Shown in pieces: positions 25,330-33,459 of a stretch of DNA of 64,000 bases. Numbering within the stretch: position 1 is the first letter of the stretch; every line of letters starts with the position of its first letter. The stretch spans positions 1-64,000 of the forward strand of contig CAYJEW010000002.1 of the NCBI GenBank assembly GCA_964369525.1, written 5' to 3'. Made by a program: the position numbers and the translations under genes. The stretch comes from JAAYCI01 sp964369525. GTDB lineage: Bacteria; Bacillota; Clostridia; Oscillospirales; Ruminococcaceae. Below the pieces are notes generated by a model. That model worked only from the letters and a program-made list of their open reading frames with translations, had not been told where the DNA came from and did no database searches.

Positions 25330-25824
25330 TTGCCTCCAAAATAATTAAGTGTAAGGCGGATGCGAAAGCTCTAATAACACTATTGGTTGCGGTAAAAAGC
25401 ATATGTACCCCAATATGCAGTTATTATATCAAAGTTTTGCCTGTATTACCACCCACATACAAAAAAACATGAAAAAGTAGGTACAATGATATGCGGTGAA
25501 TATGCTACAGATTGCAAATACTGCAAAACAGTGGCTGTATAAGCAGATTTATACAGAATGTAAATAGCGTAGAGGGCAGGCAGGATGTTGAAAAGTCGGT
25601 TGAAAGTGTTAAGAAGTGGCATTATCTGCGGTATTATCGGTGTGGAAAACTAGATTTAGGGAGGGTTTTCCACAAGAAGTTTAAAGCTTTCCACAAAACA
25701 AGGTGTTTAAACAGGGTAATAAAAGGGGAATATGTATAGAAAATGAAGGGCAATAAGGGTGTATATTTCTCTGAATGTGACAAATATAAATATTTTGCAG
25801 CGTATTGTACGGAGATGAAATTGA
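25330..25824. other. Gene-free region with DnaA-box-like cluster
   Basis: 495 bases between divergent genes. Open frames are short and unconvincing. It contains three TTTTCCACA-like 9-mers (25641-25695). Nothing else recognisable. Confidence 0.6.
25641..25695. repeat. Three DnaA-box-like motifs
   Basis: TGTGGAAAA (25641-25649, minus-strand TTTTCCACA), TTTTCCACA (25666-25674) and CTTTCCACA (25687-25695). The first two differ by one base from TTATCCACA and the third by two. Start-to-start spacings are 25 and 21 bp. Confidence 0.45.
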
Positions 25825-26679
25825 ATGGGAAATGGTGAAAACATGGCGGTATTTGCACAAAACGCTTTTGAAACATCGGCGAGAGGTATGAACCTTGAAG
25901 CCACATTGTTTTGCGGGCAGAGCTTTAGCTGGCAGCATGATAGCGGTAGCTATATTGGAATGGTGGAGGATATGGCGGTAAAGCTAAGCCAAGAAGGGGA
26001 TATTCTACGCATACAAAACATAAGCGGGCAGCCACTAACAGCGCAGCAAAAGGAGTATTGGCTACGGTATTTTACACTTGATATCGACTACAATGCGCTT
26101 CATAATGCATTTGCACAAAACAAGCAGCTGGCGGCGTGTGTTGGGTACGAGCCGGGAATTCGTATGCTACGCCAGCCGTTTTTTGAAACGCTGATATGCT
26201 TTATAATAAGCCAAAACAATAATATTCCGCGTATAAACGGTATTGTACAGCGGCTACGAGAGGGCTTTGGCACAAATGTGGCCGAGGGGGTGTATGCCTT
26301 TCCACAGGCCCGGCAGCTGGCGCAGCTGGAGGTAGAGCAGCTACAGCCGCTGCGCGCGGGCTTTAGGGCAAAATACATACTGGACGCGGCGCGTAGGGTG
26401 GCAGACGGGCGGCTACAGCATAGCCAGCTAACACAGCTGCCCACAGAAGAGGCACGCAAGCAGCTTTTAGAGATATACGGCGTGGGGCAAAAGGTGGCAG
26501 ACTGTGTGCTGTTGTTTGGCTTGCAACGCTGGGAGGTATCGCCGATGGATGTGTGGATGCGCAGAGCCATGCAGCAGCTGTTTGAGCAAGGAATGCCCGA
26601 ATGCGCCAAAGGCTATGAAGGTGTGGCACAGCAGTATATATTCCACTATGCACGCACCGAGAAGCTGGTGGAGGGATAA
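25825..26679 (+). CDS. 8-oxoguanine DNA glycosylase/AP lyase (OGG family)
   Basis: Bifunctional HhH-GPD glycosylase removing oxidised guanine. About 284 residues. The N-terminal OGG_N domain (L-F-C-G-Q-S-F-S-W-Q) is followed by the HhH motif Y-G-V-G-Q-K-V-A-D-C, whose Lys is the Schiff-base catalyst, and the catalytic Asp in S-P-M-D-V-W-M-R-R. No Fe-S cluster. ATG 25825 has GGAG ten bases before; ATG 25843 is an alternative. Stands alone upstream of the aldolase. Confidence 0.9.
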   Translation: MGNGENMAVFAQNAFETSARGMNLEATLFCGQSFSWQHDSGSYIGMVEDMAVKLSQEGDILRIQNISGQPLTAQQKEYWLRYFTLDIDYNALHNAFAQNKQLAACVGYEPGIRMLRQPFFETLICFIISQNNNIPRINGIVQRLREGFGTNVAEGVYAFPQARQLAQLEVEQLQPLRAGFRAKYILDAARRVADGRLQHSQLTQLPTEEARKQLLEIYGVGQKVADCVLLFGLQRWEVSPMDVWMRRAMQQLFEQGMPECAKGYEGVAQQYIFHYARTEKLVEG

Positions 26680-26708
26680 TATATGCTTATAGCTCGTCAA
26701 CTTTCGCA

Positions 26709-26737
26709 TTGATTTTGTGCATGGCGGGGTGTATACT
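26709..26737 (+). promoter_or_regulatory. Promoter of the aldolase gene
   Basis: TTGATT (26709-26714), 17 bases, TATACT (26732-26737), about 58 bases before ATG 26796. Confidence 0.65.
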
Positions 26738-26795
26738 GAAAACTATAAATGGCCCTGCGGCGAAAGCCTGCGGCTAAACTTAGGAGGCGTTATAA

Positions 26796-27659
26796 ATGCT
26801 TGTAAATGCGCGCGATATGCTCATTAAGGCCAAAGAAGGTCACTATGCGGTAGCACAGATTAACATCAACAATCTAGAGTGGACCAAAGCGGTTTTGCTT
26901 ACGTCGCAAGAGCTGAATAGCCCTGTGATTTTGGGTGTTTCTGAGGGCGCCGGCAAGTATATGGGCGGCTTTGAGACGGTGGCGGCCATGGTAAAAGCGA
27001 TGGACAAAAGCCTTGGAATTACCGTTCCGGTTGCGCTTCACCTAGACCACGGCACATACGACGCCTGCATTAAGTGCATAGAGGCGGGCTTTACGTCAAT
27101 AATGTTTGACGGCAGTCATTATGATATTGAGGAAAATGTAGCTAAAACATCCGAGCTTGTGCGTGCGGCACGCGATGCGGGCATGTCTATCGAGGCCGAG
27201 GTGGGCTCTATTGGCGGCGAGGAAGACGGCGTTGTGGGCGCAGGCGAGGTGGCAGACCCCGAAGAGTGCCGCCGCATTGCCGAGCTGGGCATAGACTTTT
27301 TGGCCGCAGGCATAGGCAACATACACGGCGTGTATCCACCAAACTGGAAAGGGCTGGACTTTGATGCCCTTGAGAAGATACAAAAATCCACAGGCGGCCT
27401 GCCTTTGGTACTACACGGAGGCACGGGCATTCCGCAGGATATGATTAAAAAGGCGATAAGCCTGAGTGTGTCGAAGATTAACGTGAACACCGAGTGCCAG
27501 CTTTCGTTTGCGGCGGCTACTCGCAAGTATATAGAAGAGGGCAAAGACAAAGAGGGCAAAGGCTATGACCCAAGAAAGCTACTGGCCCCCGGTGTAAAGG
27601 CTATACAAGACACGGTGCGCGAAAAGTATGAAATTTTCGGCTCGGTGGGCAAGGCATAG
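26796..27659 (+). CDS. fba: Fructose-1,6-bisphosphate aldolase, class II
   Basis: Zn-dependent aldolase of glycolysis. 287 residues, standard for the FbaA/GatY group. H-L-D-H-G-T-Y (catalytic Asp and Zn His), the glycine-rich I-G-G-E-E-D-G-V loop, and Zn His residues in N-I-H-G-V-Y and V-L-H-G-G-T-G are all present; N-V-N-T-E ends the active site. TAGGAGG-like ribosome site and own promoter and terminator. A tagatose-bisphosphate aldolase is the alternative within the same family. Confidence 0.92.
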   Translation: MLVNARDMLIKAKEGHYAVAQININNLEWTKAVLLTSQELNSPVILGVSEGAGKYMGGFETVAAMVKAMDKSLGITVPVALHLDHGTYDACIKCIEAGFTSIMFDGSHYDIEENVAKTSELVRAARDAGMSIEAEVGSIGGEEDGVVGAGEVADPEECRRIAELGIDFLAAGIGNIHGVYPPNWKGLDFDALEKIQKSTGGLPLVLHGGTGIPQDMIKKAISLSVSKINVNTECQLSFAAATRKYIEEGKDKEGKGYDPRKLLAPGVKAIQDTVREKYEIFGSVGKA

Positions 27660-27676
27660 AGCATAAAAGAATATTA

Positions 27677-27712
27677 AGCCGATGCAGGTGTGAGCCTGCA
27701 TCGGCTTTTTTT
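27677..27712 (+). terminator. Terminator of the aldolase gene
   Basis: AGCCGATGCAGG (27677-27688), 6-base loop, CCTGCATCGGCT (27695-27706), then TTTTTT. Confidence 0.93.
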
Positions 27713-28121
27713 GTGAAAAAATACGGCAGATGAAGCGAGATGGAAGCTATTAGGGGGTTAAAGTGAAGCCTGAGTGCAAAATAAACATGGCTATGAAGGT
27801 AGTTTGTGTTGGGGCAGATACGATGCAGATAAAATAAGCGTGAGCAAGGGCGGCTAAGCGCTAAACTTTAGCGAAGTGCACAAACGGGGCTGCGAGTTTT
27901 TGTGGTAAATACTAGTAAAATTATTGGGTTTTGTTTGGACAATTTTGTAAAAATGTGGTAAAATTTTGTGGTGTGCCAGCGGTGTATGCTATAACACAGT
28001 TGTAGTATCTGCCGGCGGTTATACACTGCGGTGAATCTACTGTTACTAAGCCAAGGCACAGCCTTGGTAAAAATACACGCCTCACAGGCCATACGGGCCA
28101 AGGCTGAAAAGGGGTAAATCT
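27713..28121 (+). other. Upstream region and structured leader of the EF-G paralogue
   Basis: No gene seen. A candidate promoter TTGGAC-N18-TAAAAT lies at 27935-27964. The following leader of about 150 bases can fold: CCAAGGC/GCCTTGG (28051-28067) and a longer stem between GCGGTGTAT and ATACACTGC. The first part of the region (27713-27930) holds nothing recognisable. Confidence 0.45.
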
Positions 28122-30200
28122 ATGAGCCATACACCTGACAAAATTCGCAACATTATGATAGCGGGCCACTCCGGTGCGGGAAAAACAACACTGGCAGAGG
28201 CGCTGCTGTTTTACAGCAAGGCCATAGACCGATTTGGACGTGTGGACGATGGCAACGCCACAATGGATTTTGACCCGGAAGAAAATAAACGCGGCGTGTC
28301 GCTTAGCGCGGCTTTGGCGTCTATAGAGTACGACACCGCGAGGATTAACCTGGTGGATGTGCCCGGGCTGTTTGATTTTGAGCTGGGCTTATACGAAGGT
28401 ATTATGGCGGTAGAGGGCGTTTTGGTGTGTGTAGAGGCGCGCGGCGGCCTGCCTGTGGGCGCACAAAAAGCGTATAAACTGGCTAAAAACAACGGCAAGA
28501 GCACCATGTTCTACGTGAGCAAGCTGGACGTGGAAAACGCCGATTTTTACAAGGTATACGAAGAGATGAAGGCAGAGTTTGGCACATCGCTTTGTCCTAT
28601 TGTTGTGCCGCATGTGGAGGGAGACAAGATTACATTTGTGAATCTTATCTCCGAAAAAGCATTTGTGTACGATGATAACGGCCAGGCCACACAGGTAGAT
28701 AGGCCAGACCTTGGCGCGCTGTATGACGAGCTGCGCAACGCTATGTTTGAAGCTGTTGCCGAAACAGACGACGCGCTAATGGAAAAGTTTTTCGCAGGAG
28801 AGCCCTTTACTATAGATGAGCTTACAGATGGCCTGCGCACAGGCACAAAAACAGGCGCTGTGTCGCCCGTGCTGTGTGGTGTATCTACCAGTATGGCGGC
28901 GTGTGATATGCTACTGTTTAACATAAAAGCCTTAATGCCCAGCGCCCAAAGGGGTGGTGGCATGCAGGCAGAGGCCGACGGCAAAGAGGTTATTATAGAA
29001 TGCGACCCAAGCGGAGATTTGGCAGCGTATGTGTTTAAAACCGTGGCCGACCCGTTTGTGGGCAAGCTGTCGTATGTGAAGGTGGTTCGCGGTGTGCTTA
29101 AGCCCGACTCGGCACTGGTAAACAGCCGCACAGGTGAGGCTGAAAAGATGGGCAAGCTTTTGTTTGTGAAGGGTAAAAAACAAATAGATACTACCGAGAT
29201 TTCAGCGGGTGATATGGGCGCTGTTACAAAATTGCAAAATGCGAAAACAGGCGATACATTGTGCAAACCCGGTAGCGTTGCGGCAGTGAAAAAGGTGCCG
29301 TTCCCCGGTGCTACATATAGTATGGCACTGCGCACCACCAAAAAAGGCGACGAGAGTAAGATATCTACAGCTATGCAACGCATGCTGGAAGAAGACCGCA
29401 CGCTTGCATATAAAGTAGACTCTGAAACGCTGCAGCAGGTTATCAGCGGCCTTGGCGAGCAGCACCTTGATGTGGTTATAGCAAAAATGAAGAGCAAGTT
29501 TGGCGTGGAGGTGGAGCTGTCGCAACCAAGGGTTGCATACCGCGAAACACTGCGCAAAAAGGTTAAAAAGCAAGGCCGCCACAAAAAGCAAACAGGTGGC
29601 CACGGGCAGTTTGGCGATGTTATTATGGAGTTTGAGCCAAACGACTCGGACGAGCTGGTATTTGAAGAGAAAATCTTTGGCGGCAGTGTGCCGAAAAACT
29701 TCCATCCTGCTGTTGAAAAAGGCCTGCGCGAGGCCGCACAGCGCGGTGTGTTGGCAGGCTACCCGGTTGTGGGCCTGAAAGCTACACTGCTAGACGGTAG
29801 TTATCATGCGGTAGACTCATCTGAAATGGCGTTTAAAATGGCGGCAAAGGTTGCATATAAATCGGCACTGCCCGAGGCAGGCCCTGTGCTACTGGAGCCC
29901 ATTGGCGCGCTGAAGGCGTATGTGCCGGACTCGAACACAGGCGATATTATGGGTGAAACCAACAAGCGCCGCGGGCGTGTTATGGGCATGAACCCGGCAG
30001 GCGACGGCCTACAGGTGGTGGAAGCCGAGATACCTGTGAGCGAGATGCACGACTTTACCACATACATGCGCCAGCTTACCCAAGGCCGCGGGCATTACGA
30101 GTTTGAGTTTGTAAGGTACGAGCCGTTGCCACAGCAGCTCGAGGCCAAGGTTATTGAAGATGCTAAGAAAATATTTGTGGATAAAGACGAAGACGAATAG
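28122..30200 (+). CDS. Divergent elongation factor G paralogue (EF-G-like GTPase)
   Basis: 692 residues with full EF-G architecture: GTPase domain, beta-barrel domain II, and C-terminal domains III-V. P-loop G-H-S-G-A-G-K-T at 15-22, switch I R-G-V-S. The G3 motif reads D-V-P-G-L (79-83) instead of D-T-P-G-H, so the catalytic His is replaced by Leu, and G4 is S-K-L-D (133-136) instead of N-K-x-D. These features, and the absence of rpsL, rpsG or tuf beside it, indicate an EF-G-2-type paralogue and not the housekeeping fusA. It might act in translocation, recycling or under stress. ATG 28122 has AAGGGG upstream. Confidence 0.85.
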   Translation: MSHTPDKIRNIMIAGHSGAGKTTLAEALLFYSKAIDRFGRVDDGNATMDFDPEENKRGVSLSAALASIEYDTARINLVDVPGLFDFELGLYEGIMAVEGVLVCVEARGGLPVGAQKAYKLAKNNGKSTMFYVSKLDVENADFYKVYEEMKAEFGTSLCPIVVPHVEGDKITFVNLISEKAFVYDDNGQATQVDRPDLGALYDELRNAMFEAVAETDDALMEKFFAGEPFTIDELTDGLRTGTKTGAVSPVLCGVSTSMAACDMLLFNIKALMPSAQRGGGMQAEADGKEVIIECDPSGDLAAYVFKTVADPFVGKLSYVKVVRGVLKPDSALVNSRTGEAEKMGKLLFVKGKKQIDTTEISAGDMGAVTKLQNAKTGDTLCKPGSVAAVKKVPFPGATYSMALRTTKKGDESKISTAMQRMLEEDRTLAYKVDSETLQQVISGLGEQHLDVVIAKMKSKFGVEVELSQPRVAYRETLRKKVKKQGRHKKQTGGHGQFGDVIMEFEPNDSDELVFEEKIFGGSVPKNFHPAVEKGLREAAQRGVLAGYPVVGLKATLLDGSYHAVDSSEMAFKMAAKVAYKSALPEAGPVLLEPIGALKAYVPDSNTGDIMGETNKRRGRVMGMNPAGDGLQVVEAEIPVSEMHDFTTYMRQLTQGRGHYEFEFVRYEPLPQQLEAKVIEDAKKIFVDKDEDE

Positions 30201-30240
30201 GCAAAATACGGCGGAAATTGGCAGTGTGCCTATATTTTGG

Positions 30241-30269
30241 TTGACATGCGGTGCTATTTGTAATATAAT
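30241..30269 (+). promoter_or_regulatory. Consensus promoter of greA
   Basis: TTGACA (30241-30246), 17 bases, TATAAT (30264-30269): perfect vegetative consensus. Transcription should begin near 30276, giving a leader of about 112 bases. Confidence 0.88.
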
Positions 30270-30284
30270 AGCCTAAGTTATGTG

Positions 30285-30356
30285 CGGCAAAAAAAGATGC
30301 GATGTATCGAATTTTTGCCGGCAAGCTTTAAAGAAAGTACATTGCGGCATGCCGCA
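30285..30356 (+). promoter_or_regulatory. Structured greA leader
   Basis: CGGCAAAAA (30285-30293) pairs with TTTTTGCCG (30312-30320), and TGCGGCATGCCGCA (30343-30356) is self-complementary. The two elements lie between the promoter and the ribosome site. Confidence 0.45.
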
Positions 30357-30387
30357 GTAATATTTATGTCGAAGGAGCGGGTATTAA

Positions 30388-30882
30388 ATGGCTAATCCGC
30401 AAAAAAAAGAGGTTAAAGTAACCCGTGCGGGGCTTATAAAGCTAGAGGATGAGCTGAACCATCTTAAAACAGAGCGCCGAAAAGATGTGGCCGACAAGAT
30501 AAAGGTGGCTCGTGGATATGGCGATTTATCGGAAAATAGCGAGTATGATGAAGCTAAAAACGAGCAAGGCATTGTGGAGAGCCGCATTGCCGAGCTGGAA
30601 ACCATGCTAAAGCATATTCATGTAATTGACGAGGATGAGCTAACAAACGAGCATGTAATGGTGGGCAGCCATGTGAAGCTGCGCGACAGCGACGGCGACA
30701 CAGACGAGTATGACATTGTGGGATCTACCGAGGCAGACCCTGCCGCAGGGAAAATTAGCGACGAGTCGCCTGTGGGTGCGGCGCTGATAAACCACGGTGC
30801 AGGTGATACGGTAGAGGTTACGTTGCCGTCGGGCGTGGTGGTGGCATACACCATTGTAGAGATTACAAAGTCGGACATTTAG
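30388..30882 (+). CDS. greA: Transcription elongation factor GreA
   Basis: Rescues backtracked RNA polymerase by stimulating transcript cleavage. 164 residues: N-terminal antiparallel coiled-coil with the acidic tip (G-D-L-S-E-N-S-E-Y-D-E-A-K) and C-terminal FKBP-like domain ending in S-P-V-G-A-A-L-I-N. Ribosome site GAAGGAG. It lies upstream of lysS, an arrangement common in Firmicutes, but is separated from it by a strong terminator and 335 bases. Confidence 0.95.
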   Translation: MANPQKKEVKVTRAGLIKLEDELNHLKTERRKDVADKIKVARGYGDLSENSEYDEAKNEQGIVESRIAELETMLKHIHVIDEDELTNEHVMVGSHVKLRDSDGDTDEYDIVGSTEADPAAGKISDESPVGAALINHGAGDTVEVTLPSGVVVAYTIVEITKSDI

Positions 30883-31217
30883 CAGGCAGTCACTACGTAA
30901 AGTTATTACCGCACATATAAACAGAGCGGCTGCCGATATGGCTGGCCGCTCAGTTTGTGCGGTTTTTTGATTGCGACGAAAACGCAGATGGTACGAGTAC
31001 TGGCAAAAGTAGGCGCATACATGATATACTAAGCCATGATGCTACATTATTATATTATGCATACTTTTAGGGTAGTAGCAGTATTTGCAGGTATAAATTT
31101 CTTTGTGCTAAAATGTGCTATTTGCGCATTATAATAATATAACATACAAATAAGTTTGTGTAATATATTTATTAGATTTGGTGCGCATAGCAAGTAACCA
31201 CAAAGCAGGAGGACATA
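30883..31217 (+). other. Intergenic region between greA and lysS
   Basis: Holds the composite greA terminator (30908-30968) and then about 250 AT-rich bases leading to lysS. I see no convincing T-box or riboswitch; TATAAT-like hexamers near 31130 could be part of a lysS promoter. Confidence 0.5.
30908..30968 (+). terminator. Two-tier terminator of greA
   Basis: Outer stem ACCGCAC (30908-30914) and GTGCGGT (30957-30963) encloses an inner stem GAGCGGC/GCCGCTC (30924-30930, 30945-30951). The outer stem runs straight into TTTTT. Confidence 0.8.
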
Positions 31218-32840
31218 ATGGATAAAGAGAAAGCAAAGCAGAGTATAGAGAAGGTTGGCGATGTGCTGGAAGCCGCAGTGGACAGTATACAGGACGTGGC
31301 GCAAGATTTTGTGCAGGAGCTTGAGCAGGAGGCACTGCACGAGCAAGCGCTTGTGCGCAGAGAAAAGCTGCAAGTGTTGCAGCAAGAAGGGCAAGACCCA
31401 TTTAAAATTAACAGCTGGCCGCAAGATTCTTTCACAAGCGAGGTGAAGGAAACCTACAAAGACCTAGCCGAGGGCGAAGAGGGCCGCCGCGTGTGTATGG
31501 CAGGGCGCATGATGTCTAAGCGGGTTATGGGTAAGGCCAGCTTTGCCGACCTGAGGGACAGCAGTGGCACCATTCAGATGTACATACGCCGTGATGGCGT
31601 GGGCGAAGAGCCGTATGCGGCATTTAAAAAGTTTGATATAGGCGATATTGTGGGCGTTACCGGTGCGGTGTTTCGCACAAAGATGGGCGAGCTTTCGGTG
31701 AAGGCAGACGGTATTGTGCTGCTTTCAAAAAGCCTTTTGCCGCTACCTGAAAAGTGGCACGGACTGAAAGACCAAGAGTTGCGATATCGCCAGCGGTATG
31801 TAGATTTGATTGTGAATCCGCAGGTAAAGCAAACATTCCTTATGAGAAGTAAGATTATTTCGTCTATGAGGCGCTATTTTGATTCGCATGGATTTATGGA
31901 AGTAGAAACGCCTGTGTTGCATGTGCAGGCAGGCGGCGCAGCGGCGCGCCCGTTTACCACCCACCACAACACGCTAAACCTAGACATGCATCTGCGTATA
32001 TCGCTGGAGCTTTACCTAAAGCGGCTGGTGGTGGGCGGATTTGACCGCGTGTATGAAATTGGGCGCAATTTCCGCAACGAGGGTATGGACCATAGCCATA
32101 ACCCTGAGTTCACGATGATGGAGCTTTACCAAGCGTACACAGACTATTACGGCATGATGGATTTGTGCGAGGATATGATGCGCACTGTGGGCCGAGAGGT
32201 GCTGGGTGGAAAGGCGCAGGCCGAGTGGGGCGACGAAGTTATTGACCTTGAAACGCCGTTTTTGCGCATTACCATGCGGGAGATAGTGCAGAGGGAAACC
32301 AGCATAAACTTTGATGAGCTGGCCGATGCCACCGCCGCAAAAAAGCTGGCCGACGAACACGGCATAGCGTATGAAGCAAGGCACGAAAAAGGCGACATAC
32401 TTAACATGTTCTTTGAAAAATACTGCGAGCCAAAGCTACGCCAGCCCACGTTTGTTACGGGGCATCCGGTGGAGATATCGCCGCTGGCAAAAAAAGACCC
32501 GGAAAATCCGGGGTACACACTGCGGTTTGAGCTATTTATTGCGGGCAAAGAGTTTGCCAATGCATTCAGTGAGCTGAACGACCCGATAGACCAGCGAACA
32601 AGGTTTGAGTATCAAGAGTTTTTGCGCCAGCAGGGCGACGACGAAGCCAGCGAGATAGATGAGGATTTTCTTACAGCGCTGGAGTACGGTATGCCGCCAA
32701 CAGGTGGTATAGGAATAGGTGTAGACCGTTTTGTGATGCTACTTACAGGGCAAACAAGCATACGCGATGTGTTACTTTTTCCCACAATGAAGCCGCTGGG
32801 ACAGCAAAAAACAGCGCAGCATCAAGAGGAAAAAGAGTAA
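31218..32840 (+). CDS. lysS: Lysyl-tRNA synthetase, class II
   Basis: Charges tRNA-Lys. 540 residues: OB-fold anticodon-binding domain (about 95-180) and class II catalytic core with the motif 2 region R-N-E-G-M-D and motif 3 G-I-G-I-G-V-D-R. It carries an N-terminal extension of about 36 acidic, amphipathic residues ahead of the usual V-R-R-E-K-L start; this is longer than the 490-500 residues of most bacterial LysRS. GGAGG precedes ATG 31218. The stop shares one base with ruvX (TAATG), so both are co-translated. Confidence 0.95.
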   Translation: MDKEKAKQSIEKVGDVLEAAVDSIQDVAQDFVQELEQEALHEQALVRREKLQVLQQEGQDPFKINSWPQDSFTSEVKETYKDLAEGEEGRRVCMAGRMMSKRVMGKASFADLRDSSGTIQMYIRRDGVGEEPYAAFKKFDIGDIVGVTGAVFRTKMGELSVKADGIVLLSKSLLPLPEKWHGLKDQELRYRQRYVDLIVNPQVKQTFLMRSKIISSMRRYFDSHGFMEVETPVLHVQAGGAAARPFTTHHNTLNLDMHLRISLELYLKRLVVGGFDRVYEIGRNFRNEGMDHSHNPEFTMMELYQAYTDYYGMMDLCEDMMRTVGREVLGGKAQAEWGDEVIDLETPFLRITMREIVQRETSINFDELADATAAKKLADEHGIAYEARHEKGDILNMFFEKYCEPKLRQPTFVTGHPVEISPLAKKDPENPGYTLRFELFIAGKEFANAFSELNDPIDQRTRFEYQEFLRQQGDDEASEIDEDFLTALEYGMPPTGGIGIGVDRFVMLLTGQTSIRDVLLFPTMKPLGQQKTAQHQEEKE

Positions 32841-33268
32841 TGAAGATAATGGCAGTGGACTATGGCGATGCCCGCACGGGGCTTGCCGTGTGCGACCGCA
32901 CCGAGACGCTGGCAAGCCCTGTTGGTGTGATTGAAGAGAAAAGCATAGCCAAGGCGGCCGAGAAAATTGTGTATGCCAGCCGTGAGTTTGAGGTGGGGCT
33001 GGTAGTGCTGGGGCTACCTGTGAACATGGACGGTAGCGAGGGCAAAAGGGCGGCCAAAACCAGAAAGCTGGGCGGTATTTTGAGCAACATTTTGGAGGTG
33101 CCGCTGGAATACTGGGACGAGCGCAACACCACAAAAAATGCCGAGGCGCTACTTAGTGAAGCAGGGGTGTATGGCCAAAAGCGCAAGCAGGAGCTGGACG
33201 CATTGGCCGCCGCTATAACGCTGGAGAGCTATCTTGCGTACAGGCGCAACACATCGCAGCAAGGCTAA
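32840..33268 (+). CDS. ruvX: Putative pre-16S rRNA nuclease / Holliday junction resolvase (YqgF/RuvX)
   Basis: RNase H-fold protein of 142 residues. It begins M-A-V-D-Y-G-D-A-R-T-G-L-A with the first catalytic Asp, has G-L-P-V-N-M-D-G-S in the middle and ends with the D-A-L-A-A-A-I-T-L acidic motif. The family is linked to 16S rRNA 5'-end maturation and to Holliday junction cleavage. It overlaps lysS by one base and is followed by a terminator, so the operon is lysS-ruvX. Confidence 0.92.
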   Translation: MKIMAVDYGDARTGLAVCDRTETLASPVGVIEEKSIAKAAEKIVYASREFEVGLVVLGLPVNMDGSEGKRAAKTRKLGGILSNILEVPLEYWDERNTTKNAEALLSEAGVYGQKRKQELDALAAAITLESYLAYRRNTSQQG

Positions 33269-33325
33269 ATTTTAAATATTATGTGATAATATCTGCAGAA
33301 ATTAACATAATTTTTCAGCAAAATA

Positions 33326-33357
33326 AAAAAACTTGACCTTAATTGGTCAAGTTTTTT
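33326..33357. terminator. Bidirectional terminator after ruvX
   Basis: ACTTGACC (33331-33338) and GGTCAAGT (33345-33352), extended by A and T runs on either side. It separates ruvX from the convergent M28 peptidase gene. Confidence 0.85.
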
Positions 33358-33459
33358 GTTTTGGATGTTTAGTCGAATGATTTTAATTGGAATATATGAG
33401 TATGCAATGTTTTTTCTTCTAATGATCGGTGTAGAATGATATTAATATGTGAATAATGC

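Noticed and set aside
25512..25739. 75-codon frame in the DnaA-box region
   Set aside because: No ribosome site, no similarity I can recognise, and it overlaps the repeated TTTTCCACA motifs.
25330..25824. Replication origin
   Set aside because: Only three imperfect DnaA boxes, no AT-rich unwinding element clearly adjacent, and no dnaA, dnaN or rpmH nearby.
30969..31217. T-box or lysine riboswitch before lysS
   Set aside because: No T-box sequence or specifier-loop hairpin found by eye; the gap is AT-rich with no extended structure.
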